From positions 199,720,208 to 199,784,207 of the forward strand of contig OV884058.1 in the NCBI GenBank assembly GCA_930367215.1: a DNA stretch of 64,000 nucleotides, in the 5' to 3' direction. Shown here piece after piece: positions 52,577-62,445 of this stretch (position 1 is its first letter; every line of letters starts with the position of its first letter). Made by a program: the position numbers and the translations under genes. Below the pieces are notes generated by a model, which was not told where the DNA came from, did no database searches, and was given only the letters and a program-made list of their open reading frames with translations. The DNA is from Pollenia angustigena. Lineage: Eukaryota > Arthropoda > Insecta > Diptera > Polleniidae.

Positions 52577-53230
52577 TGGTGTTTTCTTTTCTGACAATAA
52601 TGTTCCATATATGCTGCCATTCGTGCGGGTTTTCGTTCCATTCTAAAAATATATGCAAAAATGTGAGAAGTTGTCGTTTTCCTTTCTAAACATGTTGCTA
52701 CAATAAATGGCAAATTTGTTCCATTTCTTACCCGCAGTTATAACTGAGTGTGAGATAATACCCTTTTTGCATCTGCGTAAAGTACTTTTTTATGCAAGCA
52801 AGTATTTTTTTTTCTTGTGCTTGCGGACAATTTACGTTATATTGTGATTTTTAGTTATATTGTGATGGATATAAAAACTTTTTGTTTTTCGTTTGTTTTA
52901 CTTTTATTTAATAATTATATTTTAATTGTCGCAAAATTTTTAACAACGGCTGACATTAATTATTGAAAACCAGTGCTGTTAACGCTTATTGGAATTGTAA
53001 GAAAATTTAATGTTGAAAATTGCTATAAGCGTGGTGAATATCGCTTTTAGTACAAACTTTGCATTCAATATTTAACACGCTAAATACACATTAGTTTTGA
53101 GTGTAAAACGTAGCTATTATTTTGTTCCATTGTAATTTAGAAAAATTTATCACTTTGTAAGGGTTTGTGTAACCTAATAAATATATTACACAACTATAAT
53201 GCATCATTTTTTTTAGAAAAGAAAACACCA
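52577..53230. mobile_element. 654-bp MITE with TAA duplication, inside the RTE fragment
   Basis: TAA at 52574-52576 and 53231-53233. The inverted ends are TGGTGTTTTCTTTTCT. Excision restores the RTE frame AAKTL-SMGTTT. No coding region inside. Confidence 0.9.
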
Positions 53231-53589
53231 TAAGTATGGGTACAACAACAGTTCCAATAACCATCAACAACCAAACATTTGAGACAAATGGCCAATTCTG
53301 CTCGATGTAGTCGATACAATAAACAAGGCTAGGTCATCTTTTGACTTGCTAGCCCCAATCTGGCAAAGTAATAAAATAAGCCAAACTACAAAGTTCAGAA
53401 TTTTCGAAGCAAATGTTAAATCGGTTCTCCTATATGGGTGTTCAACCTGGAAGGTCACAAACGACATTACCAGACGATTCCAAACTTTTATTAACCGCTG
53501 CCTAGGAAGAATATTACGCAAAATCAAATGCCGAGTTGCTAGCAAAGATAAACCAAATACAAGTAGCAACCGAGATACATAAACGAAAG

Positions 53590-54940
53590 TTTTTTTTTTT
53601 TTTTTTTTAATTTTATTTTTATTATTGAATCTTTCTTATCGAAATTTACAATATGTATTCAAATCTTAATTCAACTTGTTGTTTATTAGTTGTTACCAAT
53701 GTAACCACTAACTGCTGTATTCAAATTTTAAAAATGTCTTCTAGTTATGCTCAAAGTATCGGTTCTTTTTAGCCTCTGGTGACCTTCGAACTGAAGCAGA
53801 CCCCGAGCGAGGTAGTTAGGGTGGGCCATTAGTTTATCGATGTAATTTATTGAATATTTTTTAATTTCCTCCTGGATAGTGGGGACGTTGAGATCTCTGT
53901 GGATAATATCATTACATATATACCATGGGGCGCAGACAATTTGTCGTAATATTCTAGACTGTCTTCTTTGAAGCTTTTGGATGTTAGATGCGCATGCAGT
54001 ACCCCATAATTGGATGCCATATGTCCATATTGGTTTTATGATGGAGAATTTTGTTGTCTAAGGACAAGTTTGAGTTTCGACCGAGAAGCCAATGTAGTTG
54101 AGCTGCTTTAAGTTTCATAGCCGTTATTTTCGCTTCAATATGACGCGACCAAGTCAAGCGTCTATCTATATGAATTCCCAAGTACTTAACATGGTTTTCT
54201 ACCGGAACAATGATGTTATTTATTTTTACAGCTGGGCACGTTTGTCTTCTGAGCGTGAAAGTTAAGTGAGCACATTTAGCCGGGTTAACCTTTATTCTCC
54301 ATTTTTCTAGCCAGGCCTCTAGTTCATTGATGTGGGACTGCAGATTTTGCGATGCGACTTTTGGGTCATGGTTAACGCTAATAAATGCTGTGTCGTCTGC
54401 AAATGTAGAGGTATGCGTGCTCAGGTTTGTTGGCATATCCGCTGTGTATATTATATATAGAAGCGGTCCTAATATGCTGCCTTGGGGAACACCAGCAGAA
54501 ATTTTCTTGAGGGGGGAGTATTTATCTTGCGACCTTACTATGAATGTTCTGCCTGTTAGATAGCTCTCCAGAAGCTTGTGAGTGTTTTGAGGAAGCATTC
54601 GTGTTATTTTGATGAGTAGCCCATCATGCCAAACTTTGTCAAATGCTTGGGAAATGTCTATAAACAGGGCTGAGCAGTATTGCTTTTTCTCAAACGCCGA
54701 TCTAATAAGGGTGACAATTCTATGCACTTGTTCTATTGTACCATGTTTCGCTCTGAATCCGAACTGGTGATCCGGGATGATGGCGTGTTCATTTAGATGA
54801 GGAAATATACTTAAAATGAATATTTTTTCGAAAAGCTTCGATAGGATTGACAATAAGCTTATCGGTCTGTACGACGCAACCTGGCTAGCATATTTTCCTG
54901 GCTTGGGAATCATAACAATTATAGACCTCTTCCATGAGGA
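53590..54940 (-). mobile_element. 5'-truncated Jockey-like LINE inserted in the RTE fragment
   Basis: Minus strand, with a T-run (sense poly-A) at 53590-53608 and a 5' border at 54940/54941. The borders are fixed by the interrupted RTE protein (EIHKRK before, WQWIEHT after). No TSD is evident, suggesting a blunt join or microhomology. It is a different Jockey family from 5247-6929, about two-thirds identical at protein level by eye. Confidence 0.9.
53729..54940 (-). pseudogene. Jockey-like reverse transcriptase, truncated, one frameshift
   Basis: Starting inside the RT at SSWKRSIIVMIPKPGK, the frame shows YRPISLLS, FGFRAKHGTIEQVHRI, LFIDISQAFDKVWHDG (motif A), VPQGSILGPLLY, FADDTAFIS (motif C), KYLGIHIDRRLTW and LHWLLGRNSNLSLDN. 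A frameshift at about 54045 moves into a frame open to the TAA near 53731-53729, encoding KPIWTYGIQLWGTACASN, QKLQRRQSRILRQIVCAPW and TDTLSITRRHF. The rest of ORF2 (endonuclease, start of RT) is absent through 5' truncation. Apart from the one shift it is well preserved, implying a fairly recent insertion. Confidence 0.9.
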
Positions 54941-55135
54941 TGGCAGTGGATTGAACACACCCTCCGTCGAAGTGACGCAAATGTATCTAAACAAGCTCTT
55001 AGATGGAACCAATTTCAACAAGATGGTAGAGAAAGCGGCAGGCCACGCACAACAACATTAACGGAATCCGAAAGGAACCAACTGGGTATATCTTGGAATG
55101 AACTTAAGTATATATATATATATACGACTTCAACC

Positions 55136-55727
55136 TGCGTCGAACAAAAGAATCAGAGCATTTAACTTTTCGAGCTGCTTTTGTGAAAGAAGTGTTCAGT
55201 GCTCTTCGAAAGAGTTGTACGCCTTCTTTTGCTTTGCCAATATATCTTCGGCTTAATATGCAAACTTGCTAAGTCCACTACTTAGGAAAATTGAGATTAT
55301 GATGCCGTGTGGTAGAAAAAGTTACGCCTCGTCGCGTTGACCACCATGTAGTTTTTCTTCAATTTGAGTCTTGAAGTGTGTAAAACCAACTATATTTTTG
55401 GTTTTTCTTTCAAATAGGAAATATAAAAAGTTGTTTGTCTCTACTGTAAAAAGAGCTGTAAGGAAGTTAGCAAGTTTGCACAATAAGTCGACGATATGTT
55501 AGACCTCTTTTTAATCATAGAAGATTAACGGAAACATTTTCTAAATAAAAATGGCTTAATTAATTCTTTAATGGCTAAACACAAAATGGCTTAATTGGCA
55601 ACACTGCTTTATAATGAATAAATAATCTGCCAGCAATAGACGATGTGCTATTTGTTAAACTAAGTTACCGGACAGCTATAACTGTCAAAACATATTATTA
55701 ACTGGGAGTTAAAGTAATAGTTAACAA
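55136..55727. other. Unassigned sequence
   Basis: No gene or repeat recognised. Confidence 0.3.
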
Positions 55728-56022
55728 CCCAGTAAAAAATGTCGCTTCCAACGAAGCAGGTTCGTAAGGGAGAAACATAAGAGTTGCGCTTACCATTGCG
55801 CATACGGAAGACATGAATTTTATATGGCGAGTTCCCACTTTGAAGCAATACATTTTTGACACATGAAGCGCATTATTCAGCTCATAAAAAAATTGTTGGA
55901 TGTAACGATCAGCTTTACACACTGAATGTTTTGATACAGTTATTTTTTAATATGCTCCCTTACAAACCTGCTTCGTAGAAAGGGAATGCCGTAGCACTTG
56001 AAATGTTGTTTTTTTTTATAAA

Positions 56023-57274
56023 CACGCAAAGAAAAAACATGGTTGTGGTAAACATATTCTAAGAGCAACATATTATGATAAGAATTATGATTGTAGTCAC
56101 CATATTAAGATTATTATTGAATCATATTATGACTAAATATACTCGTACTATTACATCATAATATTTTTCCCTTAATCATATTATTATTCTGTTAATCATA
56201 CTAAGTTAAGAAGTAATCAAATTATTGTCATGTTAATCATAATAAGCTAAGAAGTAATCATATTATCATCATGTTAATCATAATAAATTTAGAAGCAATC
56301 ATATTATGATAACTCACCCTTCATAGCTGTCATAAAAATACAAAATAAATTAAAATATTTTTGCATCGATTTTTTATATTGTGGCTTTTTACAATTTTTC
56401 TTAATGTTAATCAAATAGCGGAGTTCAAAATGAGGCTTGCAAAAGAGCAAATGAAAAATCTGTGGTTTTCATGGGCAACCGCGTGTGTTGATGCCATATT
56501 GCCTAATTTTGAACGCTCTTTACATTTTTTGAAAAAAGATGGATCAATTCCGGTTTTTTAACGTAATGACAAAATTTAAAAAGTGCAATACCTAGCCCAT
56601 AGTTTGATTTAGAATGGTTTTTCGGCTTTCCTGAACAATTTGTTTTAAGACATACGCGGTTGCCTATGAAAACCACAGAAATATCGTAGCACTTTTATAA
56701 AATATAACGAAATCTCTGTGTGTTTTGTTGTTGGATTTTACAAAAAAACTATGATATCTTGCATTTGCACTATTACATCACTAATACTTAAATGAACTCC
56801 ACTAATATTTTAATTTTTTAATTTCTTTAAACTTATTTTTGTTATGGAATTTTATCTTTTAATTGTTTAACCGCTCACAAATAAAAAAAAAACGACACAA
56901 CTGCTTCAAAATTATTTTACAAATGGCGCTAATATAATATGATTATAGTAAAAATAGTTTGATTGCATCTTAAACATAATATGATAAATGTATAGAAAGT
57001 TATCATGTTATGGCTATTAAATATCATGATATGGTTGTGAGAAATATAATATGTTTAGAAAGTTATCATAATTAAGTTGTTGGAACAATAACTATTTTTC
57101 CGTCAACAATACTCAAATTTATAATTGCGATAAACATTGATATGTTTACAGTAACTATAATATTGTTGATATTAAATAAAAATAACAATTATTTGTGTAC
57201 GACAACAATATATTGTTACATTAAACATAGTGTTGTTGCCGTAACCATGCCCAACCATATTTTTTCTCTGCGTG
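56023..57274. mobile_element. 1,252-bp inverted-repeat element, twin 1
   Basis: The ends are CACGCAAAGAAAAAACATGG and, reversed, CACGCAGAGAAAAAATATGG. Subterminal regions carry many AATCATAATA/TATTATGATT motifs. Nearly identical to 62446-63694. An inner 219-bp palindromic unit lies at 56460-56678. The flanks are AA here but TA in twin 2. The frame at 56361-56561 lacks a good start. Confidence 0.85.
56460..56678. mobile_element. 219-bp palindromic unit inside twin 1
   Basis: It starts CTGTGGTTTTCATGGGCAAC and ends with its reverse complement. AAAT occurs on both sides, a possible 4-bp TSD. A diverged solo copy is at 28710. Confidence 0.65.
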
Positions 57275-57404
57275 AAAGTTGTTGAGAGTTTTTTCACTTA
57301 CTTTACTGCATTTCTGTATGTCTTATTGCGTAGCGCATAATTGTGCGCTTATTTTGTTAAATGTACCATTAGTGCTTCGCAAAATGATAAAATTTTTTAT
57401 TGGG

Positions 57405-57780
57405 AAGATTTTGTTTGTCGTGCTGTATTCCCAAATTTTATTCTTGATAAAACCACTAAAATTTGTTGTTGAAGGGATAAGCTATGCGCATTTGACTGGT
57501 TGCTTAGGCCCGATTATCTGGAAACTTCATCAAAGATTTTAGAACAACTTAATATCTTTAGAAATAAAACCGTTAAGCGAATAAGAATTTTAAGCAACAG
57601 TTTTACTTGTACCAACATCAAAGCTTTAACAAAAATAACAACAATAAATAGTGAGTTTATCTTTTCTTACCTTCTCCACTACAATTGATTGGAATTCTCC
57701 CAACATTAATTGCTTTATTGTTTTCGCAAAATAAACAAACAAAATCTTGTTTACTAAAAAATTTTGCATTCCCAAAATGA
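57405..57780. repeat. Hairpin repeat family A copy without MITE
   Basis: GATTTTGTTTGTCGTGCTGT, AAGGGATAAGCTATGCGCAT, GACTGGTTGCTTAGGCC, AACCGTTAAGCGAATAAGAA and TGCATTCCCAAAATG. It provides the empty site (AAGCGAATAAGAATT at about 57578) for the two TTA MITEs found in sister copies. Confidence 0.75.
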
Positions 57781-58014
57781 AAAGTATGTTGCGAAACATA
57801 TAAAACCATATTTTATCCAAATATGTTTGGAGATACATCAAATAAACAATTCGAACAGTAAAATAATTTTAATATAATGATGAGATCAGCCTATAATTTA
57901 TATCTAGGATGTTTTGATACTTTAAAATAATATTAAAAATAAAATTAACACACACAACTTTAAATGAAAACTGTATTTATAAAAAAATATACTAAAATAG
58001 TTTCATAGATAAAT
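57781..58014. other. AT-rich spacer
   Basis: No feature recognised. Confidence 0.3.
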
Positions 58015-59090
58015 AAGTGGGAATGTATAGTCGGTCAAGCCTGACCATATGATTCCCTTCACCACAGTATTTACAGATACATTTCCGAGAGTATACCCTT
58101 TTTGAGATCCATAGACAATCCGCCAAATAAAATTATGTTATGAAGTTGTGATTCGTATCTAGATATCCTACATTTCATTTGTATGGGAGCTGTGGTGAAA
58201 TATGGATCGATTCTAATAAACTTTTGTTGGATGATTTAGGTTGCACTAAAATATTTTTTGGCAAATTTCCATGTTAATTCCAAGATAATAAATGGTTTAT
58301 AAGCACAAAAATTTTATTCCGGAAGGAGGTTTTTATGGAGGCTATGTGAAATTATTGACCTATTCATTAGGTCATTAGGGTTGGGCTTATGACAAATATA
58401 ATGTTTAAAGCAAATCTTATCAAAACGTTTAAATGAACAGGCAGCCTGCCGGACGAATGGACATCTGTAGATTCCCTAGAGGGAAGCGAACTGACACCAA
58501 AGTAGTCCCGTGATAGGTCTTTGGTGGTAGAGACCGGTTCTAGTTTAAACACTTTCTATGAATAAGACCAATCACTTTTACATGGGGTTGTCATTGGAGG
58601 GGGTCAATTGACACCATTTGACCAGTCACAAATCTATTCTCAATGGACGTGTTTAGTGATAGTTTCTAAAATTTAGTATTATTTCAATACGACGTAGTAT
58701 TATTTCAATAAAACAAGTCCTAGAATTAAATTCAATATCCAAATTTTAGAAAGCCCCAAAAAAATGTATCACACCAACGGTGAAGACTGAACTGTAATGC
58801 ATTACTTTTCCTACCTTTTTGTTCTTCATAAACCAGTTTCATGTTCTCCTTTCGCTGGTAATGAGTTTTTTCTTTTTGTACCTGTTCTATTTTCACAACT
58901 CCCAGGACCAGTCAGTTGGACCAATTGACACAAATTTCCCGCAGGGTTATTTCAAAAAGTGTTTCCGAGTCGATCGGACTAATATTTTTACGTTTTACCC
59001 ACATCAGCACAAACGCATAATACTTGACCTAGGGCCAACCAATTAAACCATTAATCAAAGATAAAAGCAATTTTCATTAAACATCTTAAC
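58015..59090. repeat. Dispersed repeat, related to 26380-26500 and 27060-27640
   Basis: TATAGTCGGTCAAGCCTGAC, TTATGTTATGAAGTTGTGATT, GGAGCTGTGGTGAAATATGG and TTTCCCGCAGGGTTATTTC match parts of the earlier copy. A GC-richer insert at about 58435-58550 has no recognised content. Non-coding. Confidence 0.55.
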
Positions 59091-59139
59091 AGGAGAACTA
59101 AACGTTTACTTATATCAACAACATTAATGCAGAAAATGT

Positions 59140-59270
59140 TGCAAAATTGCAAAATTTATTTAATTGATGCTTTTAATTTGTTAACTAGTGCAAATTCAAT
59201 TAATTTTTAATTATTATCACAAATTTATTATTTGAAATTAGTTTTTATTTTTTTGCCGTGTACTTGAAAT
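59140..59270. repeat. Short repeat, first of two
   Basis: TTTATTTAATTGATGC through TTTTTTTGCCGTGTACTT resembles 59645-59757 (TATTTAATTGATACC through TTTTTTTCTGTGTACT). These look like solo arms of a TA MITE related to 17592-17845. Confidence 0.45.
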
Positions 59271-59309
59271 TTTAATAACACAAAAAATTTAATTTAAAGC
59301 AAACAAAAC

Positions 59310-59610
59310 TTTTGAAACGGGATAATCGAAAGGTGTCAAAGAGCACGATCTTGGATGCCAACGCACAGGTAAATTTCTGGAGATCAACTTATCACGTGGT
59401 TTTGAGGTTAATAAGCCTATGGTAGCGGTCGCCGTATTATCATGGTGCAGCGGTCTTCATTGACCGTAACGTTAGCACGGGCTAAATTTTTGATTTAAAA
59501 AGGTCCGACGATGCCATCATCGTTAAAACCGCACCAAAATTGCATTTTTAGATGTAATGGAGTCTGTCCGGTTAGCTGTGGATTGATCTCACTCAATATG
59601 TGGCAACTTT
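59310..59610 (-). pseudogene. Degenerate mariner-like transposase fragment
   Basis: On the minus strand: NAILVRF/QFWCGF-like start, NDDGIVGPF, ANVTVNED, then RDKLISRNLPVRWHPRSCSL and TPFDYPVSKVLF. This matches the mariner-like order GIIGPYFFE, VTVNG, ISRNGPVNWPPRSCDLTPLDFFLW with frame changes and substitutions. A possible N-terminal partner lies at 60735-60920 on the same strand. Confidence 0.65.
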
Positions 59611-59644
59611 GTTTATTAATAATTGTTGTAAATATCAAAAACTA

Positions 59645-59757
59645 TTTAATTGATACCATTAATTTTTTTACTGGTACAAAGTTAACTAATTTTTTACTTA
59701 ATATCATACATTTTGTTATTGAAATCAAATTTCATTTTTTTCTGTGTACTCCATTTT
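59645..59757. repeat. Short repeat, second of two
   Basis: Partner of 59140-59270, ending TTTTTTTCTGTGTACT, the same terminal motif as the TA MITEs. Confidence 0.45.
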
Positions 59758-59769
59758 GGATCTTAAACT

Positions 59770-60180
59770 CTGGGTGACAAACAATGCGTGTGAGCGTGAC
59801 CAAGACTCCGAGCTAGCAATTTAAGTGCGTAATCCGGCAAGATCAATTACCTGCCCTTTTGTTATGAGCTAGAACTATCTAACCTTCGCTGTTATTGAAA
59901 AACGCTACCGGTATCTGTTAAGTAGCGTCGACTTTGGGTAGTAAACCACAAGCACCATGTGATTCACGAAAGTAGCTTTTTAACGGAAAGCGAAACTTCC
60001 GCATAGACGATCTTCCTAAAAGAAGTACACTAACGGAGGCCTCAACCAGTAGACAGTTTGGTGCCGTGCCATGCGGTGTTAATGACTCCCGTGTTACCAG
60101 ATAGTCTCTTTGGTTAGCGGCGTCCGCAAAAACTAGTAAAAATCTCCTGTAATCTGCCAATTTTAGCTTTTTGCCAAAGA
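59770..60180. other. GC-richer island of unknown origin
   Basis: Base composition is clearly more balanced than in the surroundings. A minus-strand frame at 59918-60160 is open (TRESLTPHGTAPNCLLVEAS and LKSYFRESHGACGLLPKV) but I recognise no family and see no start context. It may be part of an unrecognised transposon separating two mariner-like pieces. Confidence 0.35.
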
Positions 60181-60734
60181 ATGAGAATGAAACATCAAAA
60201 GGTCAAGTGTCCTCTAAATGTTTTACAACATGACCGTGTAGGAGGTGGTGAGGATATAACTAAGGAACTTAAAAGTTCTTATAACTTTTAAAACACATGC
60301 CACAAACTAAATAACAAATTTAACATACTGCCATTTTTTACATCCAAAGATTAAGTCATTTCATATATAACAATTTAAATTTAGTGGCGTCAAAAATGAC
60401 TCTAATTCGCTGTTCTATTGTTAAAATTTAACTATAATTCCATTCACCATTTAACTAAAACATAAAATCAGTTGACAAATTTATTTATGAACACCACGCA
60501 CGAACTCCGCCAACTATTATAATGCAAATTAAACGTTTGTTTGTTTTGCTTTCAAACTAAATAAATAAACAAGTATTAAATATAATTATTTAAAACAAAT
60601 TATTTATAAATAAAGAAGACGTTTATAAATAACACTGCTATAAAAATTAAAATTTTTAAAACAATAGATCTTTAAATATGAGTTTTTTGGTTAAAAAATG
60701 ATTAGACATTTTAAATTATATGCTCAGGTTTTTA
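60181..60734. other. AT-rich spacer without a recognised gene
   Basis: No motif-bearing frame. Confidence 0.3.
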
Positions 60735-60920
60735 AGGTTTTACTGAACACCCTGACCGTGGGCGGTTGGTTTCGCGTGCACTTTTAATTATATCTAAAAA
60801 AGAGTAACAAAAGGAAGCGGTAAGACGTTTAAGTGTTTTTAAGGCATTTTTGAAAAAGCGGTAAGGGGTAATTCCAACTTTCTTTGCATCCGTTAGCTTT
60901 TTTATTGTTGCATTATTCAC
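60735..60920 (-). pseudogene. Possible N-terminal (helix-turn-helix) fragment of a mariner-like transposase
   Basis: A minus-strand frame contains IKKLTDAKKVGITPYRFFKN, LKTLKRLT and ARETNRPRSGCSVKP. An NRPRSG-type linker after a helix-turn-helix is common in Tc1/mariner transposases. It is upstream, on the same strand, of the catalytic fragment at 59310-59610, which fits an interrupted element. Similarity is weak. Confidence 0.28.
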
Positions 60921-61791
60921 CCTCGTTTAGTGCAATTAACGGCTACGTCAGTGCTGTATACAAGTTTGATATAAACAAGAATACGCATTGCGCATGTTTA
61001 CAAAATTCAACTGTTTAATATGACGTCACATCAGCATATTATACACATGTTCGTTTGTTTGTGTTTCTATATTAAAGCTGTACTCATACGCTGATGTGAT
61101 GTAGTGTCGCAGAAACGTTTCATTTTAAAAAGTTGAATGCGCTATCTTAGTTTCTTTGTATTATGGTGTACTATAACACAGGCCAACACTCAATTTGCTT
61201 TTATCAACTGATTCTAGTTAATTTTGGTGCGCTGAATTCAAATCTGTAATCAGTTTGTCTTTATCAGCTCTAGTTTTCATGATATAGCTTATTTGTGTTT
61301 TTAAAAAAGATGATGTGACTGAAATGCAAATATCTTCAAGAATTTTAAAGGGATTATGTAATTCTTTCTTTTTTTAATTTTGTCGGGCTGTGTAATCATT
61401 CAAAACTTACTATTTTTTCTTTGGCAGTTAGGTGATTTGCGCCGCAGGGGTTGATCTTTTTACAAACCAATTTACTGTTTCCGTCAAAAGAAATATAACG
61501 CACTTAAACTATTTAACTACTAAAACTATGCACAATACACTAGTTTATCTTTAAAAAAATATCAGTGTATTTTGTTGTTGTTAACTGTCATTAAAAAGCG
61601 GTTATGTATTTCTTGATGTTTTAATTGGTATAAAGCAGCAATTACAGTTTCTACGCGGAAAAGAATTTCCGGGAATCCCGGAACATTTTTTTATATTAAT
61701 CACGGAAAATTATTTTCGGGAATTTCAAATTAAATTTTTTGAAATTTTAATTTGTTAGCATCGTTAAACCAAAAACGAGCAATAAAAATAT
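60921..61791. other. Unassigned sequence with a small inverted repeat
   Basis: CGTCACATCAGC at about 61024 and GCTGATGTGATG at about 61091 are mirrored. No clear TSD and no gene. Confidence 0.3.
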
Positions 61792-62185
61792 CCCAGTAAA
61801 AATTGTATCATTTTGCGAAGCACTAAAAGTACATTTACAAAAATAAGCGCACAATTATGCGCTACGCAATAAGACATTCAGAAAAGTAAGTGAAATAACT
61901 CTCAGCAAATTTTATAAAAAAATAGCATTTCAAGTGCTACGGCATTCCCTTACTACGAAGCAGGCTTGTAAGGGAGAATACTAAAAAAAAACTGTATCAA
62001 ACATTCAGTGTGTAAGACTGATCGTTATATCCAACAATAATGCGCTTTATGTTTCAAAAATGTATTTATTCAAAGTGGGAACTCGCCATATAAAATTCAT
62101 GCCTTTCGTAAGCGCAATGGTAAGCGAAAAGTTTATGTTTCTCCCTTACGAACCTGCTTCGTTGGAAGCTCCATTTTTAACAGGG
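61792..62185 (+). repeat. Inverted-repeat family B, copy 3 (complete, 394 bp)
   Basis: It starts CCCAGTAAAAATTG and ends TTTTTAACAGGG. Uninterrupted, with the same internal blocks as copies 1 and 2, including a CCCTTAC...GTAAGGG hairpin around 61952-61976 and a mirrored ACGAAGCAGG/CCTGCTTCGT pair. Confidence 0.82.
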
Positions 62186-62443
62186 CTATTCTTTATTGAA
62201 ACTACTTAAAACTTAAATCAACGGTCCTTTTAATTGCTGATGAAATGTCTAAAAAGTATCATGAAGTAGAAAATGAAAATGTACTCGATACACCATCACC
62301 AACCACCAGATGATATACCATCTACAAATTGTAAAAAAATAAATGTAAAGAAAATACAAAAGCCTGAAAATATCTTAAAAAAAGAATGAAGTCGCTTGTT
62401 ACAGGCCAACAAATTATTAATCTTTGTATGATGCGCTTCTTAC
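62186..62443. other. Unassigned spacer
   Basis: No feature recognised. Confidence 0.3.
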
Positions 62444-62445
62444 TA

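Larger units (their letters stand above)
52508..55108 (+). pseudogene. RTE-like reverse transcriptase C-terminal half, split in three
   Basis: Segment 1 encodes KLQEQLQYTGLKINAAKTL. After the MITE it continues SMGTTTVPITINNQTFE, then LLAPIWQSNKISQTTKFRIF, NVKSVLLYGCSTWKVT and FINRCLGRILRK. A frameshift near 53518 is followed by NAELLAKINQIQVATEIHKR. After the Jockey copy it continues WQWIEHTLRRSDANVSKQAL, GRPRTTTLTESERNQLGISW and NELK before the TA tail. This is the familiar C-terminal part of RTE-type endonuclease-RT proteins (xLLYGxETWxxT, FINRCLRxIL, WIGHTLRR, GRPRTTWRR). The catalytic YADD lies upstream of the truncation and is absent. The last 30 or so residues normally after the WNELK-type motif are missing. 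Confidence 0.82.
52508..55120 (+). mobile_element. RTE-like LINE fragment with TA-repeat tail, interrupted twice
   Basis: TATACGACTTCAACC at 52493-52507 and 55121-55135 flank the element, giving a TSD of 13-15 bp (the first bases merge with the TA tail). It is 5'-truncated and about 0.6 kb of its own sequence remains: 52508-52576, 53231-53589 and 54941-55120. The 3' end is a (TA)n run at about 55109-55122, in keeping with short tandem tails of RTE elements. Insertions: a TAA MITE (52577-53230) and a reverse Jockey copy (53590-54940). Confidence 0.85.
55728..57404 (-). repeat. Inverted-repeat family B, copy 2, interrupted by a 1.25-kb element
   Basis: It starts CCCAGTAAAAAATG (55728) and ends TTTTTTATTGGG (57404), reverse orientation relative to copies 1 and 3. 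The 1.25-kb element (56023-57274) splits it next to GAAATGTTGTTTTT / AAAGTTGTTGAGAG. Confidence 0.8.

Noticed and set aside
56361..56561. 66-codon frame conserved between the two 1.25-kb elements
   Set aside because: The copies are nearly identical throughout, so conservation is uninformative, and there is no ATG at the start.
60921..61200. MITE suggested by mirrored CACATCAGC blocks
   Set aside because: Inverted similarity is short and imperfect and no TSD could be found.
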